The notes under the pieces: generated by a model
The model's input: only the letters and a program-made list of their open reading frames with translations
Told to the model about the DNA's origin: nothing
The model's database searches: none
NCBI GenBank assembly: GCA_022450665.1
Contig: JAKUPQ010000003.1
Location: forward strand, 5,054-63,782
Origin: Alphaproteobacteria bacterium
GTDB taxonomy: Bacteria > Pseudomonadota > Alphaproteobacteria > Rickettsiales > VGDC01
Length of the DNA stretch: 58,729 nucleotides
Reading direction: 5' to 3'
Shown: positions 33,691-41,963 of the stretch, in pieces
Layout of the letters: each line of letters begins with the position of its first letter
Position numbering within the stretch: the stretch's first letter is position 1
Made by a program: the position numbers and the translations under genes

Positions 33691-35499
33691 CTAAGGTTTT
33701 ATTACTTCTTCACCAAGTTTCACGCGTTTTTCCAGCGTTTCGGTTTCCAGTAAAATATCCCTTAGCATGAATTGCGCAAGGTATAGCTTATGCGCCAGAA
33801 ATTCCTGACTGAATTGTGTTGCGCATTGATTGGCAGGTGCTTTGGCATATAGCGCTTGTTCTGCCATGAGCCAACCTTCCGTTACCAAGCCTAATAAACG
33901 TAAATAGGCTACTGCTGAAGCGGTGGCGGGTGCTTCGCCGTTGCTATTAGATGCGGTGTGAGCAACCTGCTTAAGCATGGCCCGAGTTGCATCTTGTAAA
34001 TGTGTGGCAGAGGCTGCGAGCGTATTACCCATAATTTTTAACATGCCATCGTCACTGCTTCGCATAAGCTGGGCGGTGTCGCTAATAGTTTTTATATAGC
34101 GCTCTATTACTTGCCCGTTTTGCATAGGAAGCTTGCGCATGGCTAAATCGAGCGCCTGTATACCATTGGTGCCTTCATATATCATGGCAACGCGAATATC
34201 GCGCAATTGCTGCGCAATGCCCGTTTCTTCTATATAACCTAACCCGCCATGGACTTGGATGGCTTCGGAGGCAATATCAAATGCAAGCTGTGTGGTGTGG
34301 GCTTTCATCACTGGTGTGAGCAAATCGATGGTTGCTTGCGCTTGCTTAGCCTCATCGGTATTTTTGCTGTTACTGCTGATGTCGATTTGTTGGTTAACGA
34401 ATATGGAGAGCGCACGTAATGCGTGTGTGTGTGATTCCATCCATGCGAGCATACGCTGCACATCACGGTGCTGGTCGATGGTTACTGCTTTTTTGCTACT
34501 GCTGGCTGTGGCGCGTCCTTGAATACGCTCAGTAGCATAGCGCCGCGCTTTTTGGCTGGCGGCTTCGGCAATGCCCAGCCCTTCCATGCCCACAGCAATG
34601 CGCGCCGAGTTCATCATAATGAACATAGCTTTCATGCCTTCATTGGGGGCGCCAATCAATGTTGCATAGGCGCCTTCGTTATCGCCAAAAGCCATAACGG
34701 CTGTCGGGCTACCATGCATACCCATTTTGTGCTCCAGCGAAACGCAATGCAGGTCGTTTGCTGTCCCAAGGCTGCCATCTTCATTCAGCAGAATTTTTGG
34801 TACCATGAATAAGCTCAGCCCTTTTGTACCTTCGGGAGCATCAGGTAGACGAGCAAGCACCATATGTATAATATTTTCTGCTGCGTCATGATCTCCGGCA
34901 GAAATAAATATTTTATTTCCTTTTAAGCGGTAGCTTCCATCAGGTTGGGGCAGGGCTTGGGCGCGGTTTGCACCTACATCCGAGCCTGCCTGCGGCTCTG
35001 TCATGCACATAGTTCCACACCATTCGCCGCTTACTAATTTTGGCAAAATATGCTGGCGCTGCCACGGTGTACCATGATGCATAAGTAAATGAATGGTACT
35101 TTGGGTTAATAATGGAGTAAGCGCAAAAGAAAGATTTGCTCCATGCCAGATTTCCTGTAACGCGGCGCTCACACAGAAGGGCAGACCTTGGCCGCCATAT
35201 TCTGCCGGAAATGGCGCGGCATTCCAGCCCTGCGCAACAAAATGTTTATAGGCTTGCACAAACCCCTCAGGGAGTTTTACCTCGTCGTTCTCTAAACGAC
35301 AGCCTTGGCGATCTCCGCTAAAATTCAGCGGTGAAAGTTCGCTTTGTGCGAATCGGGCGGCTTCATCTAATGCTGCATTGATAACATCGTCATTGAACTC
35401 ATGATAAGCTGAGAATTTCATTAAATGCGGTAGTTTCGCAGTGCAGCTTAGCGCAAAGCGTATGTCTTCAAGGGGGGCAATATAAGCGGCATCTGCCAT
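33691..35499 (-). CDS. Acyl-CoA dehydrogenase (long form with C-terminal extension)
   Basis: This FAD enzyme oxidises an acyl-CoA to the 2-enoyl-CoA. The 602-residue product belongs to the long subfamily with an extra C-terminal domain, which includes DmdC-type enzymes. Visible motifs are MCMTEPQAGSDVGANRAQA (FAD/substrate loop), FISAGDHD, the helical C-domain with QVHGGLGYIEE, and the catalytic Glu in MIYEGTNGIQALDLAMRK. AAGGA lies before the ATG. Substrate is not determinable. It has no obvious link to its flagellar and pseudopilin neighbours. Confidence 0.9.
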   Translation of the reverse strand: MADAAYIAPLEDIRFALSCTAKLPHLMKFSAYHEFNDDVINAALDEAARFAQSELSPLNFSGDRQGCRLENDEVKLPEGFVQAYKHFVAQGWNAAPFPAEYGGQGLPFCVSAALQEIWHGANLSFALTPLLTQSTIHLLMHHGTPWQRQHILPKLVSGEWCGTMCMTEPQAGSDVGANRAQALPQPDGSYRLKGNKIFISAGDHDAAENIIHMVLARLPDAPEGTKGLSLFMVPKILLNEDGSLGTANDLHCVSLEHKMGMHGSPTAVMAFGDNEGAYATLIGAPNEGMKAMFIMMNSARIAVGMEGLGIAEAASQKARRYATERIQGRATASSSKKAVTIDQHRDVQRMLAWMESHTHALRALSIFVNQQIDISSNSKNTDEAKQAQATIDLLTPVMKAHTTQLAFDIASEAIQVHGGLGYIEETGIAQQLRDIRVAMIYEGTNGIQALDLAMRKLPMQNGQVIERYIKTISDTAQLMRSSDDGMLKIMGNTLAASATHLQDATRAMLKQVAHTASNSNGEAPATASAVAYLRLLGLVTEGWLMAEQALYAKAPANQCATQFSQEFLAHKLYLAQFMLRDILLETETLEKRVKLGEEVIKP

Positions 35500-35542
35500 A
35501 GCGAATCCTTATGTACGGCAATCGTGGTTTAGGGGGCAATGC

Positions 35543-36424
35543 TTAGAATGGCAAACGAAACAATAACATGCACTCGTTTTCTGTATTTGCAACATCATAA
35601 ATCGCCACATCTGGATCGGTATCGGTGGCGCAATCATTTTTGTTGTTCCACGTAGTAACGGCCACTGGCTCAATGGTCATGATATGTCCTTTGCCCGGCA
35701 ATCCATCATCGGCCTTATAGTCAAGATTCCATGCTTCTTTTGGAATTAACATACGACCAAATGGCATGTCGTTGCCTGCATTCTCTCCCCCATAATACAT
35801 TACATGGCGATATTGCGACCCTGAAAAAATATAGCTGGGAATGGCGGCAAGCGATGCCATGTCGAACAATGCCCATGTGGTGTTGCGCAAATCGGATAGC
35901 GGGGCGTTTTTTCCGGCTTTGTAACATGCAATGCCGCCGCCGGTGGTGTCGCATTCATTAACGCCGCTAAAGCTTCCTTCTATCAGTCCGGCATTGGCTA
36001 AATGCTGCCAGGCGCGGAAATATTCGTGGCGAATTTCATCGCCGCCGCTTGCCATGATAGATTCTGGCACTTGAGCAATACTGTCATCGCCATCGCCATC
36101 GCAGGTGGCTTTAGTGGTGCTGGGAGTAGTTAGCAGTGCACAAGCGGTAAAGTCTGCATTTTCGGCGCCCCAGATTTGTGTGGCATTCGCCATATCGCCA
36201 GGCAAAGATTTATATTTGGTTTTAAATTGCTCTACGGCATTTACGTATTTTTCTTTGTCACTCAGAATTGTGCCAAGTCTTGCATTGCGCAATAAATTAT
36301 TACCCACCAATACACCGCCTACCACAATGGCAATAATGACCATAACAATCGAAATTTCGATGAGGGTAAACCCTCGGCTACCAGGAGAGGAAGATGAGGG
36401 ATTATGCATGTGTGAAATAGGCAT
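35543..36424 (-). CDS. Pseudopilin-like protein 1 (type IV prepilin N-terminus)
   Basis: The start at 36424 (293 residues) is set by AGGAG five bases upstream. The prepilin peptidase site reads RG|FTLIEISIVMVIIAIVVGG, with Gly before the cleavage and Glu at position 5 of the mature chain, followed by a hydrophobic helix. The body has KTKYKSLPGDMANATQIWG and FRAWQHLANAGLIEGSFSGVN, shared with four other proteins in this window. It is probably assembled or displayed by a type II secretion or type IV pilus-like system whose core genes are not in this window. It is paired with pseudopilin 2, thirteen bases away. Confidence 0.85.
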   Translation of the reverse strand: MPISHMHNPSSSSPGSRGFTLIEISIVMVIIAIVVGGVLVGNNLLRNARLGTILSDKEKYVNAVEQFKTKYKSLPGDMANATQIWGAENADFTACALLTTPSTTKATCDGDGDDSIAQVPESIMASGGDEIRHEYFRAWQHLANAGLIEGSFSGVNECDTTGGGIACYKAGKNAPLSDLRNTTWALFDMASLAAIPSYIFSGSQYRHVMYYGGENAGNDMPFGRMLIPKEAWNLDYKADDGLPGKGHIMTIEPVAVTTWNNKNDCATDTDPDVAIYDVANTENECMLLFRLPF

Positions 36425-36437
36425 ATACTCTCCTGAG

Positions 36438-37349
36438 TTAATATGAATCACCGGTAGGGCCGCGCAGCTCTGTGGGCAGGGTGAACACGAGCGCACAAGC
36501 AATTTCTTCGCTGGCAGTGTTATAGGTAACATCTGTCAGATTACTATCCCCAGCCGCAGAAGTGCAGTCTGCTGTTGGTGAGGCGCTGTCTAAAATCACT
36601 GTGATTACCCCCTCTGACGCAACGGTGTCATCTGCTTTACTATCAAGGTTACGTGCTTCTGCAGGTGTTAAAATAGGGCCTAGTGTAGGATCGCCATCGA
36701 CCTCTGCACCAAAAATCAAAACATTGCCATAGCTTTTATTAAATACCGGATTAGCGCTTCCGCCGTCTCCGGTGTAATCTTTGATACGCATCAACGTCCA
36801 GCCAGAGCCGCCAAGAGCGCCGGTAGGAATGTTATTGTTCGCTTCGGCATCGTCGCTGCTTGTGCTTCCGGCAACGCCTGTATAAGCGCGGGAAACCAAC
36901 CCCGCATTATATAGATGTTGCCACGCACGGAACATCTCATGATGCAGGTCGGGCACATCCATATCGCCAATTTTATCGTCGTCATTTCCATTGCATGTGG
37001 CTGTGCCAGTGCCACTGGCAAAGCTGTTGCCACTAACGCCGCCATCTGCCACTACCCCTGGCGAGATACAACCCTCTGTTCCGCTCACCTCTCCCCAATA
37101 TTCGGTAGCGTTGGGTATATCGCCTGGCAATGCGCCATAGCGCTCGGTAAACATAGTCATAGCGGCAGTGTAGGTTTGATAAGATTCTAAGATTTTACTC
37201 AGTCGCATGGAATGAATCAAATGCTGACCCGAAACCACCGCGCCAACTAAAATTCCTATAATTACCAATACGATAGAGATTTCCATCAGCGTAAAGCCAT
37301 GCTGGCGTGATGAAAGGGAGGAGGAAGAAATATTATTAAATTGCTGCAT
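36438..37349 (-). CDS. Pseudopilin-like protein 2
   Basis: This is a 303-residue paralog with the processing site HG|FTLMEISIVLVIIGILVGA, then ERYGALPGDIPNATEYWGE and FRAWQHLYNAGLVSRAYTGV. The ATG at 37349 was chosen over a TTG one codon earlier. The C-terminal part contains several cysteines, as in its paralogs. It is upstream of pseudopilin 1 in a two-gene unit and diverges from motA. Confidence 0.83.
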   Translation of the reverse strand: MQQFNNISSSSLSSRQHGFTLMEISIVLVIIGILVGAVVSGQHLIHSMRLSKILESYQTYTAAMTMFTERYGALPGDIPNATEYWGEVSGTEGCISPGVVADGGVSGNSFASGTGTATCNGNDDDKIGDMDVPDLHHEMFRAWQHLYNAGLVSRAYTGVAGSTSSDDAEANNNIPTGALGGSGWTLMRIKDYTGDGGSANPVFNKSYGNVLIFGAEVDGDPTLGPILTPAEARNLDSKADDTVASEGVITVILDSASPTADCTSAAGDSNLTDVTYNTASEEIACALVFTLPTELRGPTGDSY

Positions 37350-37557
37350 CAAATAACTATACTACCAGTGTTGCTTTGTTGTGCTGTATTTTCAACGCAT
37401 TGTTTATAGTCTAGTAGTCATTATAGCGGGATACAACAAAAAAAGCGAACGTCAGTTTTCATTTACTATTTATGAAAAAACATTGACTCTGCCTAGCCTC
37501 ACCACCTAAAAAGAAATGACCACCTCCATTATCTTCCATTATCGGGATTAGGCGCAT

Positions 37558-38418
37558 ATGAAGTTTATCATTGGTTTTGTAATGGTTTTGGGGTGTGTGC
37601 TTGGCGGCTATGTGCTCCACCACGGAAAGCTTTCCGTATTGTGGCAGCCCACAGAATATCTGATTATTCTTGGCGCCGCATTTGGTTCGTTTATTATTGG
37701 AACTCCCGGCTACCAGATTAAAGACACGCTCAAAGGCCTGAAGCTGCTGCTAAAGGGTATGCCTTATGGCAAAAATGAATATACTGAATTGCTGGTAATG
37801 CTGAATACCACCTTTAAAACCATGCGTTCTAAAGGCATGCTGGAAATTGAAACGCATATTGAGACTCCCGAAGAAAGCAGTATTTTTCAGCTTTCGCCTT
37901 CGTTTATGAAAAACCACCATGCGGTGCATTTTTTATGCGATTATTTGCGTATTATGACCATGGGTATGGAAGATCAATATCAGTTAGACGATATGATGGA
38001 GGCCGATATAGAAGGCCATCGCGCCCATGGTGATCATATTGCACATGGCGTGGTGAATCTGGGCGATTCCATGCCTGCGCTGGGCATTGTGGCGGCAGTT
38101 CTAGGTATTATTGTAACCATGGGCAGTATTTCGGAGCCACCAGAAATTTTGGGCGCACTTATTGCTGCAGCATTGGTGGGAACATTTTTGGGTATTTTGA
38201 TTTCGTATGGCTTTGTGGCACCCATGGGGCGCTATATGGGCGAACAATATGCGGCACAGGTGAATTATCTCGCAACGATTAAAGTGGCTATCATGGCACA
38301 TGTAAAAGGCAATGCACCGGTGGTGTCTATTGAGTTTGCCCGTAACTCTATTGCAGAGCATGATCGCCCCGGCTTCAAAGAAATGGAAGAAGCGCTTGCG
38401 GCTACCCCTGCGGCTTAA
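37558..38418 (+). CDS. motA: Flagellar motor stator protein MotA
   Basis: MotA and MotB form the proton-driven stator. The 286-residue MotA has four membrane segments (about residues 2-20, 30-50, 165-190 and 198-220), the cytoplasmic loop between segments 2 and 3, and the conserved HGVVNLGDSMPALGIVAAVL with the key Pro at the start of segment 3. GGHRAHGDHIAHG-type residues before it are typical. motB follows after 30 bases. Confidence 0.95.
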   Translation: MKFIIGFVMVLGCVLGGYVLHHGKLSVLWQPTEYLIILGAAFGSFIIGTPGYQIKDTLKGLKLLLKGMPYGKNEYTELLVMLNTTFKTMRSKGMLEIETHIETPEESSIFQLSPSFMKNHHAVHFLCDYLRIMTMGMEDQYQLDDMMEADIEGHRAHGDHIAHGVVNLGDSMPALGIVAAVLGIIVTMGSISEPPEILGALIAAALVGTFLGILISYGFVAPMGRYMGEQYAAQVNYLATIKVAIMAHVKGNAPVVSIEFARNSIAEHDRPGFKEMEEALAATPAA

Positions 38419-38448
38419 ACCGCTACTCTAGCTTATCAGGATTTAGTA

Positions 38449-39486
38449 ATGGCCGGTAACGACGACCAAACAATCATTATCAAAAAGATTAAAAAAGGCG
38501 GCGGCGGCCACCATGGTGGCGCGTGGAAAGTTGCCTATGCAGATTTTGTAACAGCGATGATGGCGTTTTTTTTGCTGCTATGGCTTTTAAATGTGACAGA
38601 TAAGGTGCAAAAAGAAGGCATTGCCGAGTATTTTACCCCCACAGTGGGTTTGCGCGACAGTTTAGGCATTGGCTTTGAGGGAGGGGAGTCCCCTTCAGAA
38701 GATGGTATTAAAAAGGACGATCTCACCCCTGTTGGTATTATTCAAAATTCCAGCACTCCCGGTCAAAGCCCTGATAAGAGAAAAGATGCACCCATAGAAG
38801 GTGAAATGGAATCTCAGCTTTTTGAGCAAGCACGCGAAGAAATTAAACGTGCTTTTGAAGACGACCCAAGTCTCAGAGAATTTACCGACCAAATCATAGT
38901 TGAACAAACCCCCGAAGGCCTGAAAATTGAAATTCAGGATTCGGATAAAAAGCCTATGTTCCTTAGTGGCAGCACAGCCATGTCGGAATTTGGTAAGGAA
39001 GTGCTTGCTAAGCTTTCGGTAATTATCGAAAAAATGCCTAACCATATTTCGGTTACGGGGCATACGGATGCCGAACCGCTAAATGCAAAAAATGGCACCT
39101 ATACCAATTGGGAGCTTTCGGCAGATCGTGCAAATTCTGCACGGCGGGAATTGGTGCGTACAGGTATGCAAAAAGACCGTGTAGGCAAAGTGCAGGGCTT
39201 GGCTGCGCAAGACTTGTTGTTACCAGAAGACCCTACCTCGCAGCGTAACCGGCGCATCACCATTATTTTGCTCAAAGGTTCACATTTTGGGGCTTCTACG
39301 TATATACAAAGTCGCCAAGGCTCTATACTCAGTGTGCCAGAGGCGGGTAATGTGATAAATAATTCGTCTGAACTACTGCAAGAGCAGCCTAAGCAAAAGT
39401 CTGGTGCCACACCGGCAAACCCTGAAGTTAAAACACCTGCCCCCGCCGCAACTAAGCCTAGCAACACATTTAAACTTGGACAATAA
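38449..39486 (+). CDS. motB: Flagellar motor stator protein MotB
   Basis: The 345-residue protein has the N-terminal GGGGHHGGAWKVAYADFVTA, where the Asp at position 32 is the proton-carrying residue equivalent to E. coli MotB D32. One membrane helix follows, then a plug/linker and a C-terminal OmpA-like peptidoglycan-binding domain (about 180-290; HISVTGHTDAEPLN and ELSADRANSARRELVRTG). A Pro/Ala/Lys-rich tail of about 50 residues follows. It lies directly before rsmC (four bases). Confidence 0.95.
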   Translation: MAGNDDQTIIIKKIKKGGGGHHGGAWKVAYADFVTAMMAFFLLLWLLNVTDKVQKEGIAEYFTPTVGLRDSLGIGFEGGESPSEDGIKKDDLTPVGIIQNSSTPGQSPDKRKDAPIEGEMESQLFEQAREEIKRAFEDDPSLREFTDQIIVEQTPEGLKIEIQDSDKKPMFLSGSTAMSEFGKEVLAKLSVIIEKMPNHISVTGHTDAEPLNAKNGTYTNWELSADRANSARRELVRTGMQKDRVGKVQGLAAQDLLLPEDPTSQRNRRITIILLKGSHFGASTYIQSRQGSILSVPEAGNVINNSSELLQEQPKQKSGATPANPEVKTPAPAATKPSNTFKLGQ

Positions 39487-39490
39487 TCCC

Positions 39491-40531
39491 ATGGCAAAGC
39501 TGCAAAATGCTATTTTAAATGCGTTGTTTCTGGGGCTGCATGAGCTTGCGCCCCTCGATACCCCAAAAGATTCTGTGGTATTTTTGCGTGCTATGTATCA
39601 CCCTGAATTGAGCGACATGGCCAAATCCACAGCCTTTCAATTAGAACAAAGCTTTGCGCCCTATGCCAACCAATTGCAAGAGCGCGGTTTATCGGTAAGT
39701 CCCGAAAAAATCACCCCCTCTCAACCCGTGCAGCGGGTGTTGTTTGCTGCTACCCGCTTTAACGAAGAAAATCTTGCAACATTGGCACGGGCATGGGAAA
39801 TGCTGGCGCCGGATGGTTGGCTGATAGCCGCACAACATAACGATTTAGGCGCGAAGCGATTAGATGCGGCTATGAAAAAAATAGCTCCGAACCATCATGT
39901 GCTAAGCAAATTTCATTGCCGCGCTGTGGCTGTGCAAAAAACGTTGGATACACCACCAGAAGTCACCCAGTGGCTAACAGCCGATGCACCGCAACCGGTT
40001 GCAGATACCGGGCTGATTGCGGCGCCGGGTATGTTCAGCTGGCGTAAAATAGATAAGGGATCGCAGCTACTCATTGACACGCTACCTATGAGCCTTGCGG
40101 GGCGAGGAGCAGATATTGCCGCTGGATGGGGGTATTTAAGCTGGGCAATTTTGCAACAACGCAACCAAGTACAGAATATTACACTGTATGAAGCAGAAAA
40201 ACGCGCATTGGATATAGCGCAAGTTAATCTTGCATCTCACAGCGACGCATGCCGTTTTGTTTGGGCAGATGCTACGAGAGCGTTGGATAATCAAGGGCAG
40301 CAATACGATTGGGCGGTGATGAATCCCCCCGCCCACGACATGTTGCAAAGCGCCCCCGAAGCTACTGTAGCCATATTCATGAATGCTGCCAAAGCGTTGA
40401 AGGCGGGTGGTAAACTATATATTGTAGCGAACCGCCATTTACCTTATGAGCGGGTATTGGATGAAATTTTTGCGTCCCATCTGACAATCAGCGAAACCAA
40501 TGAGTTTAAGGTTATCGAGGCGGTGCGGTGA
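39491..40531 (+). CDS. rsmC: 16S rRNA (guanine-N2)-methyltransferase RsmC-like
   Basis: RsmC methylates G1207 of 16S rRNA. The start at 39491 (346 residues) was chosen because an earlier ATG at 39404 lies inside motB. The length equals E. coli RsmC. The N-terminal half is the degenerate domain; the C-terminal half has the SAM site (MSLAGRGADIAAGWGYLSWA), the acidic residue in LYEAEKRALDIA and the catalytic NPPAHD. The stop overlaps the start of the next gene by four bases (GTGA), so it is coupled to rsuA. Confidence 0.82.
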   Translation: MAKLQNAILNALFLGLHELAPLDTPKDSVVFLRAMYHPELSDMAKSTAFQLEQSFAPYANQLQERGLSVSPEKITPSQPVQRVLFAATRFNEENLATLARAWEMLAPDGWLIAAQHNDLGAKRLDAAMKKIAPNHHVLSKFHCRAVAVQKTLDTPPEVTQWLTADAPQPVADTGLIAAPGMFSWRKIDKGSQLLIDTLPMSLAGRGADIAAGWGYLSWAILQQRNQVQNITLYEAEKRALDIAQVNLASHSDACRFVWADATRALDNQGQQYDWAVMNPPAHDMLQSAPEATVAIFMNAAKALKAGGKLYIVANRHLPYERVLDEIFASHLTISETNEFKVIEAVR

Positions 40532-41262
40532 CAAGCAAACACGGAGATTCTGTCAAACCGCAACGTTTGTCGCGCTGGCTAACCCAGTTGGGCTATGTGG
40601 AAACCCGCCGCGAGGCCGAGCTGTTTATAGATGAGTTTCGCGTGGAAATTGATGGTAATCCCGTAAGTCGTGGCGATATAAAATGCATACCCCAGCACGT
40701 CACCATCGACAATGAGCCTATGGATCCGGCGCGTTTAGTGCTAATGCTGCACAAGCCCACCGGATATGTATGTAGCCATGAAGACTCGGGTTTGCGGGTA
40801 TACGATCTGCTTCCAGATCGTTATCGCTTTCGTAACCCCAAGCTTGTGACCGTGGGGCGGTTAGATAAAGATACAACCGGTTTATCGCTTTTTACCGATG
40901 ACGGAGCGCTCACCCATAAGCTTACCCATCCACGCTATCACGTACCCAAGACCTATGAAGTCACGCTGCGGGATAGCTTAAAAGGCAATGAGGCAGCGTT
41001 ATTTGCAAAAGGTAAACTAATGCTGGACGGAGAAACTACGCCGCTACAGCCTGCGCAAATGGAAGTGCTGGGTGAAAATCAGGCAAGGCTTATTCTGCAT
41101 GAAGGGCGTTACCATCAGGTGAAGCGCATGTTTGCAGCTACAGGCAACGAGTTGACTGACTTGCATCGCGCTTCTCAGGGAACGCTGACTCTGGGCGATC
41201 TGGCTGAGGGCGAATGGCGTATGCTGGACATTGGCGAAGAAGCCTTGTTGCTACCAGAGTAA
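40528..41262 (+). CDS. rsuA: 16S rRNA pseudouridine synthase RsuA family
   Basis: The 244-residue protein starts with GTG at 40528. It has an N-terminal S4 RNA-binding domain (SRWLTQLGYVETRREAELF) and the RsuA catalytic core with GRLDKDTTGLSLFTDDG, which contains the catalytic Asp, then HPRYHVPKTYEVTL and EGRYHQVKRMFAATGN. The last motif and length match RsuA (pseudouridine 516 of 16S rRNA) better than RluB, RluE or RluF. It is translationally coupled to rsmC. Confidence 0.85.
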   Translation: MTSKHGDSVKPQRLSRWLTQLGYVETRREAELFIDEFRVEIDGNPVSRGDIKCIPQHVTIDNEPMDPARLVLMLHKPTGYVCSHEDSGLRVYDLLPDRYRFRNPKLVTVGRLDKDTTGLSLFTDDGALTHKLTHPRYHVPKTYEVTLRDSLKGNEAALFAKGKLMLDGETTPLQPAQMEVLGENQARLILHEGRYHQVKRMFAATGNELTDLHRASQGTLTLGDLAEGEWRMLDIGEEALLLPE

Positions 41263-41292
41263 AAAATACGTGCAATTTTGCAAATTTTCATG

Positions 41293-41395
41293 TATATTAG
41301 CACCGTATTTTAGCCGCAAGGGCAGCCTTGGCGGCAGTTACGCTTGGAAATGATAGTTGCCTCGTGAGGGCAAGCGAATATCAGGATAACCCTGA
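41293..41395 (+). promoter_or_regulatory. Candidate -10 and structured leader of clpS
   Basis: A TATATT hexamer (41293-41298) could be a -10; the -35 is weak. The next 100 bases fold into three elements: a nine-pair stem with one bulge and a GCAG loop (41313-41335), CGCTTG/CAAGCG (41341-41346 with 41371-41376), which overlaps an alternative TTGCC/GGCAA pairing (41357-41361 with 41369-41373), and TCAGG/CCTGA (41381-41385 with 41391-41395). The mutually exclusive pairing is reminiscent of a switch. No known riboswitch class is recognised. Confidence 0.4.
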
Positions 41396-41432
41396 AATAT
41401 TAAACACGTAAAAACAAAAAATAGATATAAGG

Positions 41433-41753
41433 ATGGCTCCTATGGGTGTGGCGCATAAATATGATAATTTGGCTGTATTAGAACCTCAGGTAGAAACCCG
41501 CAAACCACAGCTTTATAAAGTGGTGATGATGAACGATGATTACACGCCTATGGAGCTGGTAATCGAGATTATCAAAACGGTTTTCAATAAAACCACCGAG
41601 GAAGCAAACCGCCTGACAATGGAAGTGCATAACCGTGGTGCGGCAGTGTGCGGAGTGTATACTCGCGATGTGGCTGAAACCAAATCGGATTTGGCGATTG
41701 ATATTGCCCGCCGTGAAGAGCATCCATTGCAGTGCCTTATAGAAAAAGAATAA
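41433..41753 (+). CDS. clpS: ATP-dependent Clp protease adaptor ClpS
   Basis: ClpS delivers N-end-rule substrates to ClpAP. The 106-residue product has the typical core: LYKVVMMNDDYTPMELVIEI, FNKTTEEANRLTMEVHNRG and CGVYTRDVAETKSDLAIDIAR. The Asn-Asp pair and the Met/His pocket residues that bind the N-terminal hydrophobic residue are visible. AAGGA lies before the ATG. It has its own terminator and is followed by clpA. Confidence 0.95.
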   Translation: MAPMGVAHKYDNLAVLEPQVETRKPQLYKVVMMNDDYTPMELVIEIIKTVFNKTTEEANRLTMEVHNRGAAVCGVYTRDVAETKSDLAIDIARREEHPLQCLIEKE

Positions 41754-41776
41754 CGATCATTTTCTATGTAGTTCTT

Positions 41777-41816
41777 AAAAAAAGCCTCTCCAGACGTACT
41801 GTGAGAGGCTTTTTTT
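41777..41816 (+). terminator. Rho-independent terminator after clpS
   Basis: AAAAAAAGCCTCTC (41777-41790) pairs with GAGAGGCTTTTTTT (41803-41816) around a 12-base loop. It separates clpS from clpA. Confidence 0.93.
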
Positions 41817-41877
41817 GGGCTAAAATAACGCGATTGCAATAAAAATGATGGAAATACCAGCAAAACTTTGTTTCTCA

Positions 41878-41892
41878 TTAAGGGAAATTTAA
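41878..41892 (+). promoter_or_regulatory. CtrA-type box upstream of clpA
   Basis: TTAAGGGAAATTTAA is a perfect TTAA-N7-TTAA box. A weak -10 (GATGAT, 41905-41910) lies sixteen bases from the second TTAA, the same offset as in the fliS promoter. The region also forms a near palindrome (GGGA...TCCC). A chance match is possible. Confidence 0.4.
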
Positions 41893-41963
41893 TATCCCCT
41901 ATGCGATGATAGCACTATCGAATACTAAATATTCAAGGCGCTTATCAGTACGGGATAGATATT

